Under the pieces are notes generated by a model that worked only from the letters and a program-made list of their open reading frames with translations, searched no databases and was not told the origin of the DNA. Shown one piece after another: positions 7,946-16,171 of a DNA stretch of 38,957 bases. Position numbers and translations under genes: made by a program. The stretch's first letter is position 1. Each line of letters opens with the position of its first letter. Where the stretch lies: assembly GCA_934643825.1 (NCBI GenBank), contig CAKUCW010000027.1, positions 1 through 38,957 on the forward strand, given 5' to 3'. Source of the DNA: an uncultured Clostridia bacterium (GTDB taxonomy: Bacteria > Bacillota > Clostridia > Christensenellales > Aristaeellaceae).

Positions 7946-8788
7946 ATGAATCTGATTGTTGAATCGCTGAAGGCATTGCTCTTCGGCATTGTGGAGGGCA
8001 TTACCGAGTGGCTGCCCATCAGCTCTACGGGGCATATGATCCTGCTGGATGAGTTCATTCAGCTGCAAATGTCCGATGCGTTTAAGTCCATGTTCGAGGT
8101 AGTCATTCAGCTTGGCGCGATTTTGGCGGTTGTGCTGCTGTACTTCTCCAAGCTCTGGCCCTTCAAAATGCCCAAAAAGGGCGAGGGCTTTGTCGGGCTG
8201 TTCAAGATGGACACCATCATGCTGTGGCTCAAGGTCGTGGTTGCCATTCTGCCCAGCGCAATCGTCGGCATTCCGTTTGACGATTGGATGGATGCGCATC
8301 TGCACAACGGACCGGTGGTCGCGGCGATGCTGATTCTTTACGGCGTAGCGTTCATTCTGGTGGAAAGGCGGCAGAACACGCACCGCCGTGCCCGCATCCA
8401 GAATGTCGAGCTGATCGACATGCGCATGGCGCTGATGATCGGTCTGTTTCAGGTGCTGTCGCTTGTGCCGGGCACAAGCCGTTCGGGCGCGACGATTCTG
8501 GGCGGCATTCTGATGGGCTGTTCGCGTGCGGCGGCGTCCGAGTTCAGCTTCTTCCTCGCCATTCCGACGATGGCAGGCGCGAGCCTGATCAAGGTGCTGA
8601 AATTCGGCTTGAGCTTCACGTCTGAAGAAATGATTATTCTGGCAATCGGCTGTGTCAGCGCGTTTGTCGTATCCATCATCGCGATCAAGACGTTCATGGG
8701 TTACATCAAGCGCCACAGCTTTACGGCGTTTGGCTGGTACCGCATCATTCTGGGTGCGGTCGTTGGCGTGTATTTCCTGCTGAGATAA
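7946..8788 (+). CDS. uppP: Undecaprenyl-diphosphatase (UppP/BacA family)
   Basis: This 280-residue membrane protein recycles the lipid carrier for cell-wall synthesis by dephosphorylating undecaprenyl diphosphate; the family is linked to bacitracin tolerance. The first motif, GIVEGITEWLPISSTGH (residues 14-30), carries Glu17, Glu21, Ser27 and His30; the second, PGTSRSG (175-181), carries Arg179. Hydrophobic segments fit a polytopic protein. An in-frame opening extends upstream into repeat DNA, but the ATG chosen here follows AGGAGAAGAAAAG and starts with the hydrophobic N-terminus normal for the family. A Dabb gene follows after 12 nt and is likely co-transcribed. Confidence 0.95.
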   Translation: MNLIVESLKALLFGIVEGITEWLPISSTGHMILLDEFIQLQMSDAFKSMFEVVIQLGAILAVVLLYFSKLWPFKMPKKGEGFVGLFKMDTIMLWLKVVVAILPSAIVGIPFDDWMDAHLHNGPVVAAMLILYGVAFILVERRQNTHRRARIQNVELIDMRMALMIGLFQVLSLVPGTSRSGATILGGILMGCSRAAASEFSFFLAIPTMAGASLIKVLKFGLSFTSEEMIILAIGCVSAFVVSIIAIKTFMGYIKRHSFTAFGWYRIILGAVVGVYFLLR

Positions 8789-8800
8789 GGAGAAAAACAC

Positions 8801-9088
8801 ATGAAGCATTGCATTATTGCCAAGTTTGGCGACATGGTGGCAGACAAGAAGGAAGCGGCGGCGCAGGTCAAAGCATTATTTGCCGCAGCCGCGCCGGTCG
8901 AGGGCGTGACGGGAATCGTGATTCACGAGAACTGCGTTGCACGGGACAATCGCTACGACCTGATGATTGTGGTGGAAATGGCGCGGGATGCGCTGGGCGC
9001 GTGGGATGCGTCGGAGATTCATCATCAGTGGAAAGCGCAGTTTGGCGGCATGCTTACAGCAAAAGCCATCTTCGATTACGAGGACTAA
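8801..9088 (+). CDS. Dabb (stress-responsive alpha/beta barrel) domain protein
   Basis: The 95-residue protein has the Dabb ferredoxin-like pattern: an initial strand MKHCIIAKFG, a helix rich in Lys/Ala, a GVTGIVIHENCV strand, RYDLMIVVEM, and a closing helix ending in FDYED. Dabb proteins are small dimers; most bacterial members have no known reaction. It lacks a signal peptide. It lies 12 nt after uppP with AAGGAG before its ATG and is followed by a strong terminator, so it ends that operon. Confidence 0.75.
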   Translation: MKHCIIAKFGDMVADKKEAAAQVKALFAAAAPVEGVTGIVIHENCVARDNRYDLMIVVEMARDALGAWDASEIHHQWKAQFGGMLTAKAIFDYED

Positions 9089-9100
9089 GGGCAACAAAAA

Positions 9101-9131
9101 AACTCCGGCAGCTCGTTCTGCCGGAGTTTTT
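9101..9131 (+). terminator. Intrinsic terminator after the Dabb gene
   Basis: Perfect arms AACTCCGGCA (9101-9110) and TGCCGGAGTT (9119-9128) around an eight-base loop, then a T-tract. Confidence 0.95.
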
Positions 9132-9134
9132 ACG

Positions 9135-9535
9135 TTAAGGGGCTGGGGTTACGTTGGGGCTTTGCCCCAAACCCCACCAAGAACCTGAGGTTCTTGGATT
9201 TCCCACTACGCTATCGCTTTGCGATAGCGGCGGTAAAATGTGTTTTTGACATCGCGAAGCGAAGAAAGGGTGCAGGGAACGAGTTCCCTGCCGGGAGTTT
9301 GAGGGCAGAGCCCCAATGTTTCTGCTCAAACCATGCAGTGCGCATGCGCACTGCCCGCCATAACGTCTTAAAACAGGAGCGAAGCGGAGAAAGGGTGCAG
9401 GGAACAAGTTCCCTGCCGGGAGTTTGAGGGCAGAGCCCTCAACGTTCCCATTAAAACAGGAGCGAAGCGAAGAAAGGGTGCAGGGAACGAGTTCCCTGCC
9501 GGGAGCTTGAGGGCAGAGCCCTCAGCGTCCTCCCC
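9135..9535. repeat. Family A hairpin-mosaic repeats, three tandem reverse-oriented units plus one mixed unit
   Basis: The gap of about 400 nt before the serine hydrolase gene starts with GGGGC-ttt-GCCCC, AAGAACC-tga-GGTTCTT and CTATCGC-ttt-GCGATAG, then has three units (starting near 9254, 9380 and 9462) of AGGGAAC-gag/aag-TTCCCT followed by GAGGGC-aga-GCCCTC; the first unit has GCCCC at the right arm. Relative to the copies at 1-340 these three are inverted. A palindrome AGTGCGCATGCGCACT lies at about 9337-9352. No gene is seen. Confidence 0.85.
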
Positions 9536-9547
9536 TCCCCACATTCG

Positions 9548-10963
9548 TCAATCGCGCTCGAATACCCGTGTGCCGACGCGGACGCCCCAAGCACGCCCGC
9601 CGCGAATCAGGAATTCCAAACGACAGATGATGCTTCCGGCGTCATCAGGCTGGACGGCGAGGAAGCGCGTGCCGCCGCAATAGATCAGCTTGAAATCGAC
9701 ACCGTCACGCGTGCCGTAAAGCATATCGCTTCCCTCTTCACAGTGGATGCCGACGATGCTCGGCACGCCCTCATGCCCGATGTAGCGCCCACGAATCATG
9801 TGCGGCGAACTGAAGCTGCGGTTTGACGGGATGAACCATTGGTGGCTTTCCTCAAGCGGAAGCCCCATGACGGCGTTGTACATGCACCACATCAGCTCGT
9901 CCATGTCCTCGTCGCCCTGATTGCAGAGGACGGCAAAGCCATAGCCTTCGCCCAGCAGCAGACCGCCCTTGGTCGATACGCCGTGGAGCGCACCGGAATG
10001 CTCGCAAATGATGTGCCCGGCTTTCTCACGCTTATACAGCCCCATGCACATCGTCGCCTGAGCGGAAAGCGGATGATAGCGTCCGATGAGCAGATCGACT
10101 GCGTGCGCGGGAATCGCCTGACGCCCTTCGTGCATGCCTAGATCCGACAGAGCGCGGTAGTAGGTTGCCATGTCGCGGCTGGTGGACTTGACCATCGCGC
10201 AGCCGCGGAACGGCGGAAGAACGCTCCAGCAGTCGTCACAGGTGCGCACGCCGTCCTCGACCTCAAACAGGCTGGTGATGTTGCCGCCGGACAGCGCCCG
10301 TGCCGCGTCGATGCCGTTATCCAGAATGCTGCGGGTCATGCCCAGCGGCGCAAAGATGCGCTCCTGCATGAACTGCTCGAGCGGCATGCCCGCCGCCTTG
10401 TCGATGACATAGGAGAGGATGGCATAGCCCTCGTTGGAATAGCTCATGATTTCGCCCGGTGCGCCGAGCGTAGTGTAGCCGCAGTGGGCGACATAGTCGA
10501 TAACTTCGTCGATCGTCGCCATGGGGTTGGGCGCGGTGCGCTTCATTTCGGTGAGCCATTCATTTTCGGGGCGTCCCGTGCTGTTCATGGCGATAGACCA
10601 TTCGAGGGGTTCCATCGGCGGGATACCGGAAGTATGCATGGCGAGATGGCGGACGGTAACGGCTTCACGCGGCTGACCGGCGAGCGAGAAATTCGGCAGA
10701 AAATCGCAGACGGGCGCATCGAGGTCGAGCTTGCCCTCACTGGCGAGGATGCAGGCGCACAGGGCAGTCAGCGATTTGCTCATGGACGCGATGCCGAACA
10801 TCGTATCGTTATTCACGGGGAGCGTACAGGCGGCGTCGCGCCAGCCGTAATTGAAGGAATAGACGAGTCCGTCGCGGCTCATGATGGCGGCGCTGACGCC
10901 GGCGAGGTTTTTCTTTTCAGCCCAGCGGACGAGGGCGTTATTCAGTGCGGAAGAATCAAACAT
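9548..10963 (-). CDS. Serine hydrolase of the class C beta-lactamase / penicillin-binding-protein-like family
   Basis: The 471-residue protein carries the three active-site motifs of the family: Ser60-x-x-Lys63 (SMSK), Tyr175-Ser-Asn177 and His322-Ser-Gly324. Members include beta-lactamases, D-aminopeptidases, esterases and peptidoglycan carboxypeptidases; the sequence does not separate these. There is no signal peptide, so it is probably cytoplasmic, which argues against a secreted beta-lactamase. The C-terminal 110 residues form an extra beta-rich domain like the lipocalin-like appendage of D-aminopeptidase-type members. The start is fixed by AGGAGG five nt before the ATG rather than an in-frame ATG ten codons upstream. 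Flanked by family A repeats on both sides. Confidence 0.88.
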   Translation of the reverse strand: MFDSSALNNALVRWAEKKNLAGVSAAIMSRDGLVYSFNYGWRDAACTLPVNNDTMFGIASMSKSLTALCACILASEGKLDLDAPVCDFLPNFSLAGQPREAVTVRHLAMHTSGIPPMEPLEWSIAMNSTGRPENEWLTEMKRTAPNPMATIDEVIDYVAHCGYTTLGAPGEIMSYSNEGYAILSYVIDKAAGMPLEQFMQERIFAPLGMTRSILDNGIDAARALSGGNITSLFEVEDGVRTCDDCWSVLPPFRGCAMVKSTSRDMATYYRALSDLGMHEGRQAIPAHAVDLLIGRYHPLSAQATMCMGLYKREKAGHIICEHSGALHGVSTKGGLLLGEGYGFAVLCNQGDEDMDELMWCMYNAVMGLPLEESHQWFIPSNRSFSSPHMIRGRYIGHEGVPSIVGIHCEEGSDMLYGTRDGVDFKLIYCGGTRFLAVQPDDAGSIICRLEFLIRGGRAWGVRVGTRVFERD

Positions 10964-11019
10964 GCTATCCTCCTGCTTACATGCAAAGGTCAAATGGGTG
11001 GGAAAAATTTTGCAAGATG

Positions 11020-11048
11020 ATTATAGCACGAAGCGGAGCGGATTTCAC
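11020..11048 (-). promoter_or_regulatory. Promoter of the serine hydrolase gene
   Basis: On the minus strand, GTGAAA, a 17-nt spacer and TATAAT, with an upstream TGC giving an extended -10, lie about 57 nt before the start codon. Confidence 0.7.
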
Positions 11049-11114
11049 GTTTTTTTGGTGAGAACTTATTTGAAGTGCGGGATGAGGGAGAATGATGGGG
11101 CGGTTTAAAGCGGA

Positions 11115-11365
11115 TGAGTTGGAATCAGGTATCGCTTCGCTCCCTGATTCTTGCTTTTTGAATCGTTTCGCGGCTAGGGATGAAGGCGTGCAGGTAAAGC
11201 CGGACGTTTCAGGGCGAACCCGTTTCAATTGCAGAATGCTTTGCATTCTGCTCTGAAACTAGTTTTTTACAAAGGGGGACGTTTGGGGCTTTGCCCCAAG
11301 CCCCAGCAGGGAACATGGTTCCCTGCACCCTTTCTGCGCTTCGCGGCGGTTTTAAGGAAGGGAGA
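11115..11365. repeat. Family A hairpin-mosaic repeat
   Basis: Modules in order: GAATCAGG with CCTGATTC around 11130-11150, AGAATGC-ttt-GCATTCT near 11231-11250, GGGGC-ttt-GCCCC, CAGGGAAC-atg-GTTCCCTG and GCGCTTCGCGGC. The stretch 11050-11115 holds nothing recognisable. Confidence 0.8.
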
Positions 11366-11390
11366 GGGGATGAACGATGGCAATTTGGGG

Positions 11391-11419
11391 TTGCAATATA
11401 GGGGAAAAACAGGTACACT
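11391..11419 (+). promoter_or_regulatory. Promoter of the flippase gene
   Basis: TTGCAA, a 17-nt spacer and TACACT. The implied transcription start at about 11426 rules against the upstream ATG at 11430 and favours the ATG at 11451. Confidence 0.65.
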
Positions 11420-11450
11420 TTGATAGAGAATGACGAAAGGAACTGAACGG

Positions 11451-12959
11451 ATGAATCAAAAGAAAGCGGGCGTCCTGCTCTCCTACGGGCAGACGGCGCT
11501 CTCCACGCTGATTTCGCTGACCTACACGCCGGTGATGCTCCGGCTGTTAGGGCAGAGCGAATACGGCTTATATACACTGGTCAGCGGATTTGTATCCAAC
11601 CTGAGCCTCCTCTCCTTCGGTTTGGGAAGCGCATACATGCGTTACTATTCCCGCGCCGAGGTCAAGGACGGCGAGGAGGGAGTGGCACGCATCAACGGCA
11701 TGTTTATGACCATCTTCTTTGTCATCAGCATGCTATGCCTTTTGACGGGCGGCGTATTGGTTGCGAACACCAAGAACATATTTGCCGCCAAGCTGACGCC
11801 GAGCGAGCAGGACACGGCGCAAATTTTGATGGCGCTGCTGGTGGTCAACATCGCGGTATCCTTCCCGGCAAGTGTGTTCTTTTCCTACATTACGGCGAAA
11901 GAGCGTTTCCTCTTCCAGCGGCTGGTGAGCATGATCCGCACGGTGCTCAACCCGATTGTGATGCTGCCGCTGCTGCTGATGGGGTACGGCTCGATTGCGC
12001 TGGTGCTGGTGACGCTGATTCTGACGGCGTTTTCGGACATTGTCAGCATGTGGTACTGCTTCAAAAAGCTGCACATGCGCATCCGGTTCGGAAAGTTTGA
12101 TTTTTCGCTGCTGCGCGACATGGCAGGCTTTTCGTTCTTCATTTTCCTGAACGAAATCATCAACCAAATCAACTGGACGGTGGACACGACGCTGCTGGGC
12201 ATCATCAGCGGCACAGCGGCGACAGCCATCTACGGCGTCGGCTCGCAGATTAACCAGTATTACATGGCGCTATCCACGTCAATCTCCGGCGTATTTACGC
12301 CGCAGATCAACCGCATCGTGGCGCGGGGCGAGGGCGACGAGCAGCTGACCCGCCTATTTACAAGAGTCGGGCGTATTCAATTCATGCTGCTGGCGCTGGT
12401 TTTGACGGGATTCATATTTGTCGGTTCGCCGTTTGTGCGGGCATGGGGCGGCGAGGAATACGCGCAGGCATATGTCATTGCGCTGCTGCTCATCGGTCCG
12501 GTGACGGTGCCGCTGATTCAGAACATCGGCATTGAAATTCAGCGAGCCAAAAACATGCATCAGTTCCGCTCGAAGGTCTACTTCTGCATGGCGATCGGCA
12601 ACGCGATTGTGAGCGTGCCGCTGGGCATGGCGCTGGGCGGCATCGGCTGCGCACTCGGCACTGCCATTTCGATGATTGTGGGCAACGGGTTCATCATGAA
12701 CTGGTATTATCAGACGCACATCGGGCTGGATATGCGTTATTTCTGGAAAAGCATTTTGAAGATTGTGCCGGCGATGCTGCCGCCGATTGCGTTGGGCATT
12801 CTGGCGGTCAGTCTGCATCGTTTTGAGGGCTATTCCGGCGTGCTGATGTTTGCAGTGCCATATGCGGCGCTGTACGCGGTATGTCTATACTTTTTCGCGA
12901 TGGATGAGAGCGAGAAGGAGCTGGTGGGTGCGGTGATACGGAAGATGAAGCGGAGATAA
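11451..12959 (+). CDS. Polysaccharide/oligosaccharide flippase (PST/Wzx, MOP superfamily)
   Basis: This 502-residue polytopic membrane protein has the MOP-flippase N-terminus (YGQTALSTLISLTYTPVMLR, residues 10-29, then LLGQSEYGLYTLV) and about 12-14 hydrophobic segments. Such proteins flip lipid-linked sugar units across the membrane for capsule, exopolysaccharide or cell-wall polymers. A mid-protein block (FLNEIINQINWTVDTTLLG) and the hydrophobic C-terminal half are typical of clostridial Wzx-like proteins. I set the start at the ATG preceded by AAAGGA because the promoter would place the transcription start almost on the earlier in-frame ATG. No other polysaccharide genes are adjacent; a family 2 glycosyltransferase lies 20 kb away. 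A short charged C-terminus (RKMKRR) ends inside the cell. Confidence 0.88.
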   Translation: MNQKKAGVLLSYGQTALSTLISLTYTPVMLRLLGQSEYGLYTLVSGFVSNLSLLSFGLGSAYMRYYSRAEVKDGEEGVARINGMFMTIFFVISMLCLLTGGVLVANTKNIFAAKLTPSEQDTAQILMALLVVNIAVSFPASVFFSYITAKERFLFQRLVSMIRTVLNPIVMLPLLLMGYGSIALVLVTLILTAFSDIVSMWYCFKKLHMRIRFGKFDFSLLRDMAGFSFFIFLNEIINQINWTVDTTLLGIISGTAATAIYGVGSQINQYYMALSTSISGVFTPQINRIVARGEGDEQLTRLFTRVGRIQFMLLALVLTGFIFVGSPFVRAWGGEEYAQAYVIALLLIGPVTVPLIQNIGIEIQRAKNMHQFRSKVYFCMAIGNAIVSVPLGMALGGIGCALGTAISMIVGNGFIMNWYYQTHIGLDMRYFWKSILKIVPAMLPPIALGILAVSLHRFEGYSGVLMFAVPYAALYAVCLYFFAMDESEKELVGAVIRKMKRR

Positions 12960-12961
12960 GC

Positions 12962-13112
12962 AGAGTTGGCGGAATCAGGGGACGCTTTGCTGCCTGATTC
13001 TTGTTTTATGACGCTTCGCGTTTGGGGAGACGTTGGGCTGCCGCCCAAACCCGCCTGAGGGGATTATCCCCTCAGACTCCCTTCTCCGCTTCGCGGCGGT
13101 TTGAAGATGGAT
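12962..13112. repeat. Family A repeat, about 150-bp unit
   Basis: Same order as at 1-340: GAATCAGG...CCTGATTC, then TTGGGC-tgcc-GCCCAA, TGAGGGGAT-t-ATCCCCTCA, and CCGC-ttc-GCGG. The third stem has changed on both sides (GGGGAT/ATCCCC for GGGAC/GTCCC) yet still pairs. Confidence 0.8.
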
Positions 13113-13153
13113 TTTGATGAAACGACATCAAGTTAAGGAGAGAGGAAAGTCAG

Positions 13154-13558
13154 ATGAAACAGGCGGTTTTACTTTATTACAATCTCAATCCGGAAAAAGC
13201 GCAGAAGATTCGGTTAGCGGCGATGCGGCTCAAGATCCGCGTACGTCCGGTGGCTCAGGCAGAATACGGACAGACGCTATCGGCGCTTTGCGGACTGGAA
13301 GCGTTGACGGACGCGGCATATGATGGGGCTGGGTTTGAGGACGAGATGCTTGTGATGGCGAACTTTCCGGCGGGAATGATGAACACATTCCTTGGGCTAT
13401 TCCGGCGGATGGGCATTACGCCGGTGGCGCTCAAGGCGATATTGACGCCGACGAATGCGCAGTGGAATTCCGAAAAGCTGCACACGGAAATTGCAAGCGA
13501 ACACGAAGCGATGATGAAGGGAAACGGTGCGGCGCACGAAAACCCGCTGAATGCATAA
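13154..13558 (+). CDS. DUF3783 domain protein
   Basis: The 134-residue protein matches DUF3783, a family found mainly in Clostridia: an N-terminal strand KQAVLLYYN followed by IRLAAMRLKIRVRPV, a central EMLVMANF, and a C-terminal FLGLFRRMGITPVALKAILT block (residues 80-99). The domain resembles a small alpha/beta fold; its function is unknown. There is no signal peptide or membrane segment. The start follows AGGAGAGAGG. It stands alone between family A repeats and a bidirectional terminator. Confidence 0.8.
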   Translation: MKQAVLLYYNLNPEKAQKIRLAAMRLKIRVRPVAQAEYGQTLSALCGLEALTDAAYDGAGFEDEMLVMANFPAGMMNTFLGLFRRMGITPVALKAILTPTNAQWNSEKLHTEIASEHEAMMKGNGAAHENPLNA

Positions 13559-13592
13559 GGGCGCAGCGGGGAACCCCATACAGGCGGATATA

Positions 13593-13618
13593 AAAAAGCG
13601 GGTGCAGACCCGCTTTTT
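13593..13618. terminator. Bidirectional intrinsic terminator between convergent genes
   Basis: AAAAAGCGGGT and ACCCGCTTTTT flank a short GCAG loop; the T-tract on the plus strand and A-tract on the other side allow it to serve both the DUF3783 gene and the convergent metallo-beta-lactamase-fold gene. Downstream GAATGCACCGGGAAGG weakly resembles the start of a family B unit. Confidence 0.9.
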
Positions 13619-13693
13619 GAATGCACCGGGAAGGATATGAACAAAGCTTTCATGTTTGCCAAACGATGGCGGAAGAAGAGGCAGGCATCGGGA

Positions 13694-14788
13694 TCAAACC
13701 TCGTAGACCCTCTGGGTCGGCGCATAATCCGAATTATAGGCGATGATGCGCTTGAAGTCGTTTTGGGCGGCGATGCGCAGCATATCCGCCTGCGTACAGT
13801 GGACGCTATACCGCAGAAGACGCGCTTTTCCTGCGTGCAGAAGCAGCGAGGCGTGCGTATTCGGCTCAACTGTGCCGGTGAAGATGACCCGTCCGCCGCA
13901 GACCAAAAGGCGGCGAACCAGCTTACGCGCCTCCGGCGTATCCAGCTGGGGATCACAGATGAAATAGACGCCCAGCGCAACAAAATCCTCCGGAATGGAG
14001 CGAATGAACTTACCGCTCAGCATATCCTGAACCTGCGGGCGCACCCACATCGCCGTGGCATCCATATGCCCCAGCTCGGTCATGAAATGGCGGTCGGCGA
14101 AGATATCGGTATCCGGCAGCCGTTCGCAGATATAGGTCAGGATCCCCAGACCGCGTCCATAGAGCGGAACGGGCAGAACGACCGGTCTGCCGTCTGCCAG
14201 CGCATCGGAAATCGCCGCGATGAGCGCATCAACCTGTGCGTTACGCGAACTGCTTCCCGGCTGCATGCCGTAGTCGCAGTCCAGAACAGCCAGATCCGCG
14301 CTCAGCCCTTCGATGGGATCACGGGAATGGACGCGTGCGCAGTCATAATAATCGCCGGAGAAAAAGAGCGAGCGCCCGTTTTCCGCGATGCGGTACCATG
14401 CGCTTCCGGAGCAATGTCCGCTGCGTCCCCACATGACGGAGAGCCCGCCGGGGAGCGGCGCTTCGGCATAAGGAACGCTCAGCCCTTCCAGCACGATGGG
14501 ATCATCGATGGCGATGGGAAGCTGGCGTGCGGTTTCGGTCGTCAGCACGACGCGCCCGGTGAAGCCGTTGGAAAGCAGATAGGGGAGCGCACCGGACTGG
14601 TTTTCGTGGGAATGGGTCAAAAACAGATAGCGGCTGGAACGAATCTGGTCGGGCGTCAGGTGAGGCAGTTCATCCCCCCGATAACAACGCTGATAGCCGC
14701 AATCCATGATGAAGGACGAGTTCCCGCCCTGAATATAATAACAGTGGCGCTGCTGAGAACAGGGTTCGCCCGTTAAATAAAGTTTCAT
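13694..14788 (-). CDS. Metallo-beta-lactamase-fold protein with degraded HxHxDH motif (beta-CASP-like)
   Basis: The 364-residue protein resembles beta-CASP metallo-beta-lactamases (RNA-processing nucleases) in layout: MDCG near residue 28, the motif II region THSHENQSGALPYLLSNGF (58-76), GHCSGS (124-129, motif III), FFSGDY with Asp146 (motif IV), and LDCDYG where beta-CASP enzymes have ESTYG. Motif II normally reads HxHxDH, but here it is HSHENQ, so the Asp and third His that hold the second metal are Asn63 and Gln64. The fold is well supported; nuclease activity is doubtful. The start follows GGAGG with a 10-nt spacer; an upstream in-frame opening runs through non-coding DNA. Confidence 0.78.
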   Translation of the reverse strand: MKLYLTGEPCSQQRHCYYIQGGNSSFIMDCGYQRCYRGDELPHLTPDQIRSSRYLFLTHSHENQSGALPYLLSNGFTGRVVLTTETARQLPIAIDDPIVLEGLSVPYAEAPLPGGLSVMWGRSGHCSGSAWYRIAENGRSLFFSGDYYDCARVHSRDPIEGLSADLAVLDCDYGMQPGSSSRNAQVDALIAAISDALADGRPVVLPVPLYGRGLGILTYICERLPDTDIFADRHFMTELGHMDATAMWVRPQVQDMLSGKFIRSIPEDFVALGVYFICDPQLDTPEARKLVRRLLVCGGRVIFTGTVEPNTHASLLLHAGKARLLRYSVHCTQADMLRIAAQNDFKRIIAYNSDYAPTQRVYEV

Positions 14789-15166
14789 GATGCGGCAACC
14801 TCCAAGCACAATTCGCATATTTTCTGAAGTACGAAAAACAGGAGAATTCATCTCCGCAATCGTTTGTATTCTGATAGTATAGTACAAAACGCGGCAAGCG
14901 TAAACCCGAAAAGCCGATCGCTTTTGCTTTTTGGCGAAAAAACTTGAGGAATGTTTCGATTTTTGTGCAGATTCGGCGTGGATTTCCCCTTTTCCCGAAC
15001 GGCACTTCGTGGTACAATACGGACAACGGGGTTTGAACGCGGAAAGTTCAACCTTTTTTTCAAAATTAAGGAAGAAAAAAGCACGCGGATTCGTCTTTAT
15101 GGCAAAGAGAGCATGAAGGCTTTCGGGTGCAGCCTGCGGCGGGCGCCGCGGGAAGAGGTGAAGGTT
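14789..15166. other. Intergenic region between divergent genes
   Basis: This 378-nt stretch has no convincing gene. It must hold promoters for the divergent metallo-beta-lactamase-fold and SH3 genes. A TACAAT at 15013-15018 with a weak -35 (TTTTCC, 17-nt spacing) is the best candidate for the rightward gene. Local AT content is higher than in the genes. Confidence 0.5.
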
Positions 15167-15670
15167 ATGCGGGGAAAGAAAGCGGGAATCTGCCTGCTGA
15201 TGCTGATGTTTATGCTTATCGGCGGGCGGGCGTTTGCTCAAAGTGCCGTTGTCAACAACGGTTCGGATGCGACGGCGCGTCTGAATATGCGTGAGCAGCC
15301 CAGCAAAGATGCGGATTCGCTTGGGAAATTCTATACCGGAACGCCGGTCGATATCGTTTCGGACGCCGGCAACGGATGGTCGCAGGTGACCATCGGCAGC
15401 GGCAGCAACAGCCTGAGCGGATATATGATGACGGCGTACCTTTCATTGGATGTGTCGAGCGTAAAGGATGCGACGCTGAGCATGGAGGTTGTTTCGCCGT
15501 ATGGCACGCAGAGCATCATGGTGCGAAGCGAACCCTCCAATTCGTATGATGCGGTTGCGGCGCTGGCAGTTGGCGACAGCGTTCGGGTCATCGGCACGAC
15601 CGGCAACTACTACTATGTGCTGCTGAGCGACAAATCGGTCGGATGCCTGAGCACAAGCGAAGTGAAGTAA
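15167..15670 (+). CDS. Exported protein with two bacterial SH3 domains
   Basis: The 167-residue precursor starts with a signal peptide (MRGKK, a hydrophobic stretch of about 16, then GGRAFA before the likely cleavage). Two bacterial SH3 (SH3_3) repeats follow: ARLNMREQPSKDADSLGKF through VDIVS (about 37-62) and SIMVRSEPSNSYDAVAALAV through VRVIG (about 116-145). Such domains bind peptidoglycan or cell-wall polymers; no catalytic domain is present, so it is probably a wall-associated adaptor. The start follows GAGGTGAAGGTT; earlier in-frame codons lack a signal sequence. It is followed at once by a GCGGGC/GCCCGC hairpin. Confidence 0.85.
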   Translation: MRGKKAGICLLMLMFMLIGGRAFAQSAVVNNGSDATARLNMREQPSKDADSLGKFYTGTPVDIVSDAGNGWSQVTIGSGSNSLSGYMMTAYLSLDVSSVKDATLSMEVVSPYGTQSIMVRSEPSNSYDAVAALAVGDSVRVIGTTGNYYYVLLSDKSVGCLSTSEVK

Positions 15671-15769
15671 AAAAGCGGGCTGAGCCCGCTTTCACCTCCG
15701 CCGAAGTCCGCCGCGCATCAAAGTCTTGCTCACATGGGCGATTTTACGTCATTTCCTATACGTTAAAAA
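15671..15769 (-). repeat. Family B repeat, full reverse-oriented copy
   Basis: Read on the minus strand it begins in the T-tract of the terminator of the SPFH-RHH operon (AACGTATAGGAAATGACG), has the centre ATCGCCCATGTGAGCAAG, and ends with AAAGCGGGC-TCA-GCCCGCTTTTTT. It nearly matches the copy at 30331-30427 throughout. Its end hairpin also lies directly after the stop codon of the convergent SH3 gene. Confidence 0.85.
15673..15693 (+). terminator. Terminator hairpin of the SH3 gene, formed by the end of a family B unit
   Basis: AAAGCGGGC-TGA-GCCCGCTTT begins two bases after the stop codon. On the plus strand the T-run is short (TTT), on the minus strand it is longer, so it works best for minus-strand transcripts. 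Confidence 0.7.
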
Positions 15770-15800
15770 AGAGCTTTTTCCGATTGGAAAAGGCTCTTTT
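15764..15800 (-). terminator. Intrinsic terminator of the SPFH-RHH operon
   Basis: On the minus strand, AAGAGCCTTTTCC pairs with GGAAAAAGCTCTT (one G-U) around AATC, followed by a T-tract; it lies about 70 nt after the RHH gene. Confidence 0.9.
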
Positions 15801-15871
15801 GCGTATCATGCGATGGATGCGCCCGACTGAACGAAGCGGCGTGAGAACGCCATGAACAGGGAAGGCGGCTT

Positions 15872-16153
15872 TCAGCGTCCGCCCTTCTTTCTCTGGCGGA
15901 CGGCTTCGGTCAGGAGAAACTCAATCTGCGCGTTGATGGAGCGGAAATCATCTTCCGCCCATGCGGCAATATCGTCCCACAGAGAAGGCGAAAGGCGGAG
16001 AAGCACCTGCTTCTTCGCTTTTTCGCGTTCCTTGGCGGCTTTTTCCCGACGGATGGCTTGGGCTTCTAGCTCTTCAATACGCGCAAGTCGGGCGGTAAGC
16101 TCCGCCTCGCGGGTATCCAGTTCTTCCGGCGTGAGCAGCGGCTTGCTGACCAC
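15872..16153 (-). CDS. Coiled-coil plus ribbon-helix-helix (Arc-like) small protein
   Basis: The 93-residue protein has two parts: a charged heptad-rich helix (residues 9-48, rich in Glu, Arg, Lys, Ala) and an Arc-type ribbon-helix-helix module (49-88): strand QVLLRLSP, helix SLWDDIAAWAEDDF, then SINAQIEFLLTEAVRQR. RHH dimers bind DNA palindromes through the paired strands. The gene lies 18 nt after the SPFH gene in the same direction and shares its promoter. The obvious inference is a transcriptional autoregulator of the pair, acting on the GATATC-containing palindrome at the operon's transcription start. A direct physical link to the SPFH protein through the coiled coil is also possible. 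Confidence 0.75.
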   Translation of the reverse strand: MVSKPLLTPEELDTREAELTARLARIEELEAQAIRREKAAKEREKAKKQVLLRLSPSLWDDIAAWAEDDFRSINAQIEFLLTEAVRQRKKGGR

Positions 16154-16171
16154 GGAGAATCACCCCCTTCA

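Noticed and set aside
7637..8809. A 390-codon minus-strand frame over uppP and the 193-bp repeats
   Set aside because: It is antisense to the certain uppP gene and partly translates repeat DNA.
9548..10963. Secreted beta-lactamase (antibiotic resistance gene)
   Set aside because: The family motifs are shared by many esterases and peptidases, and there is no signal peptide; resistance cannot be claimed.
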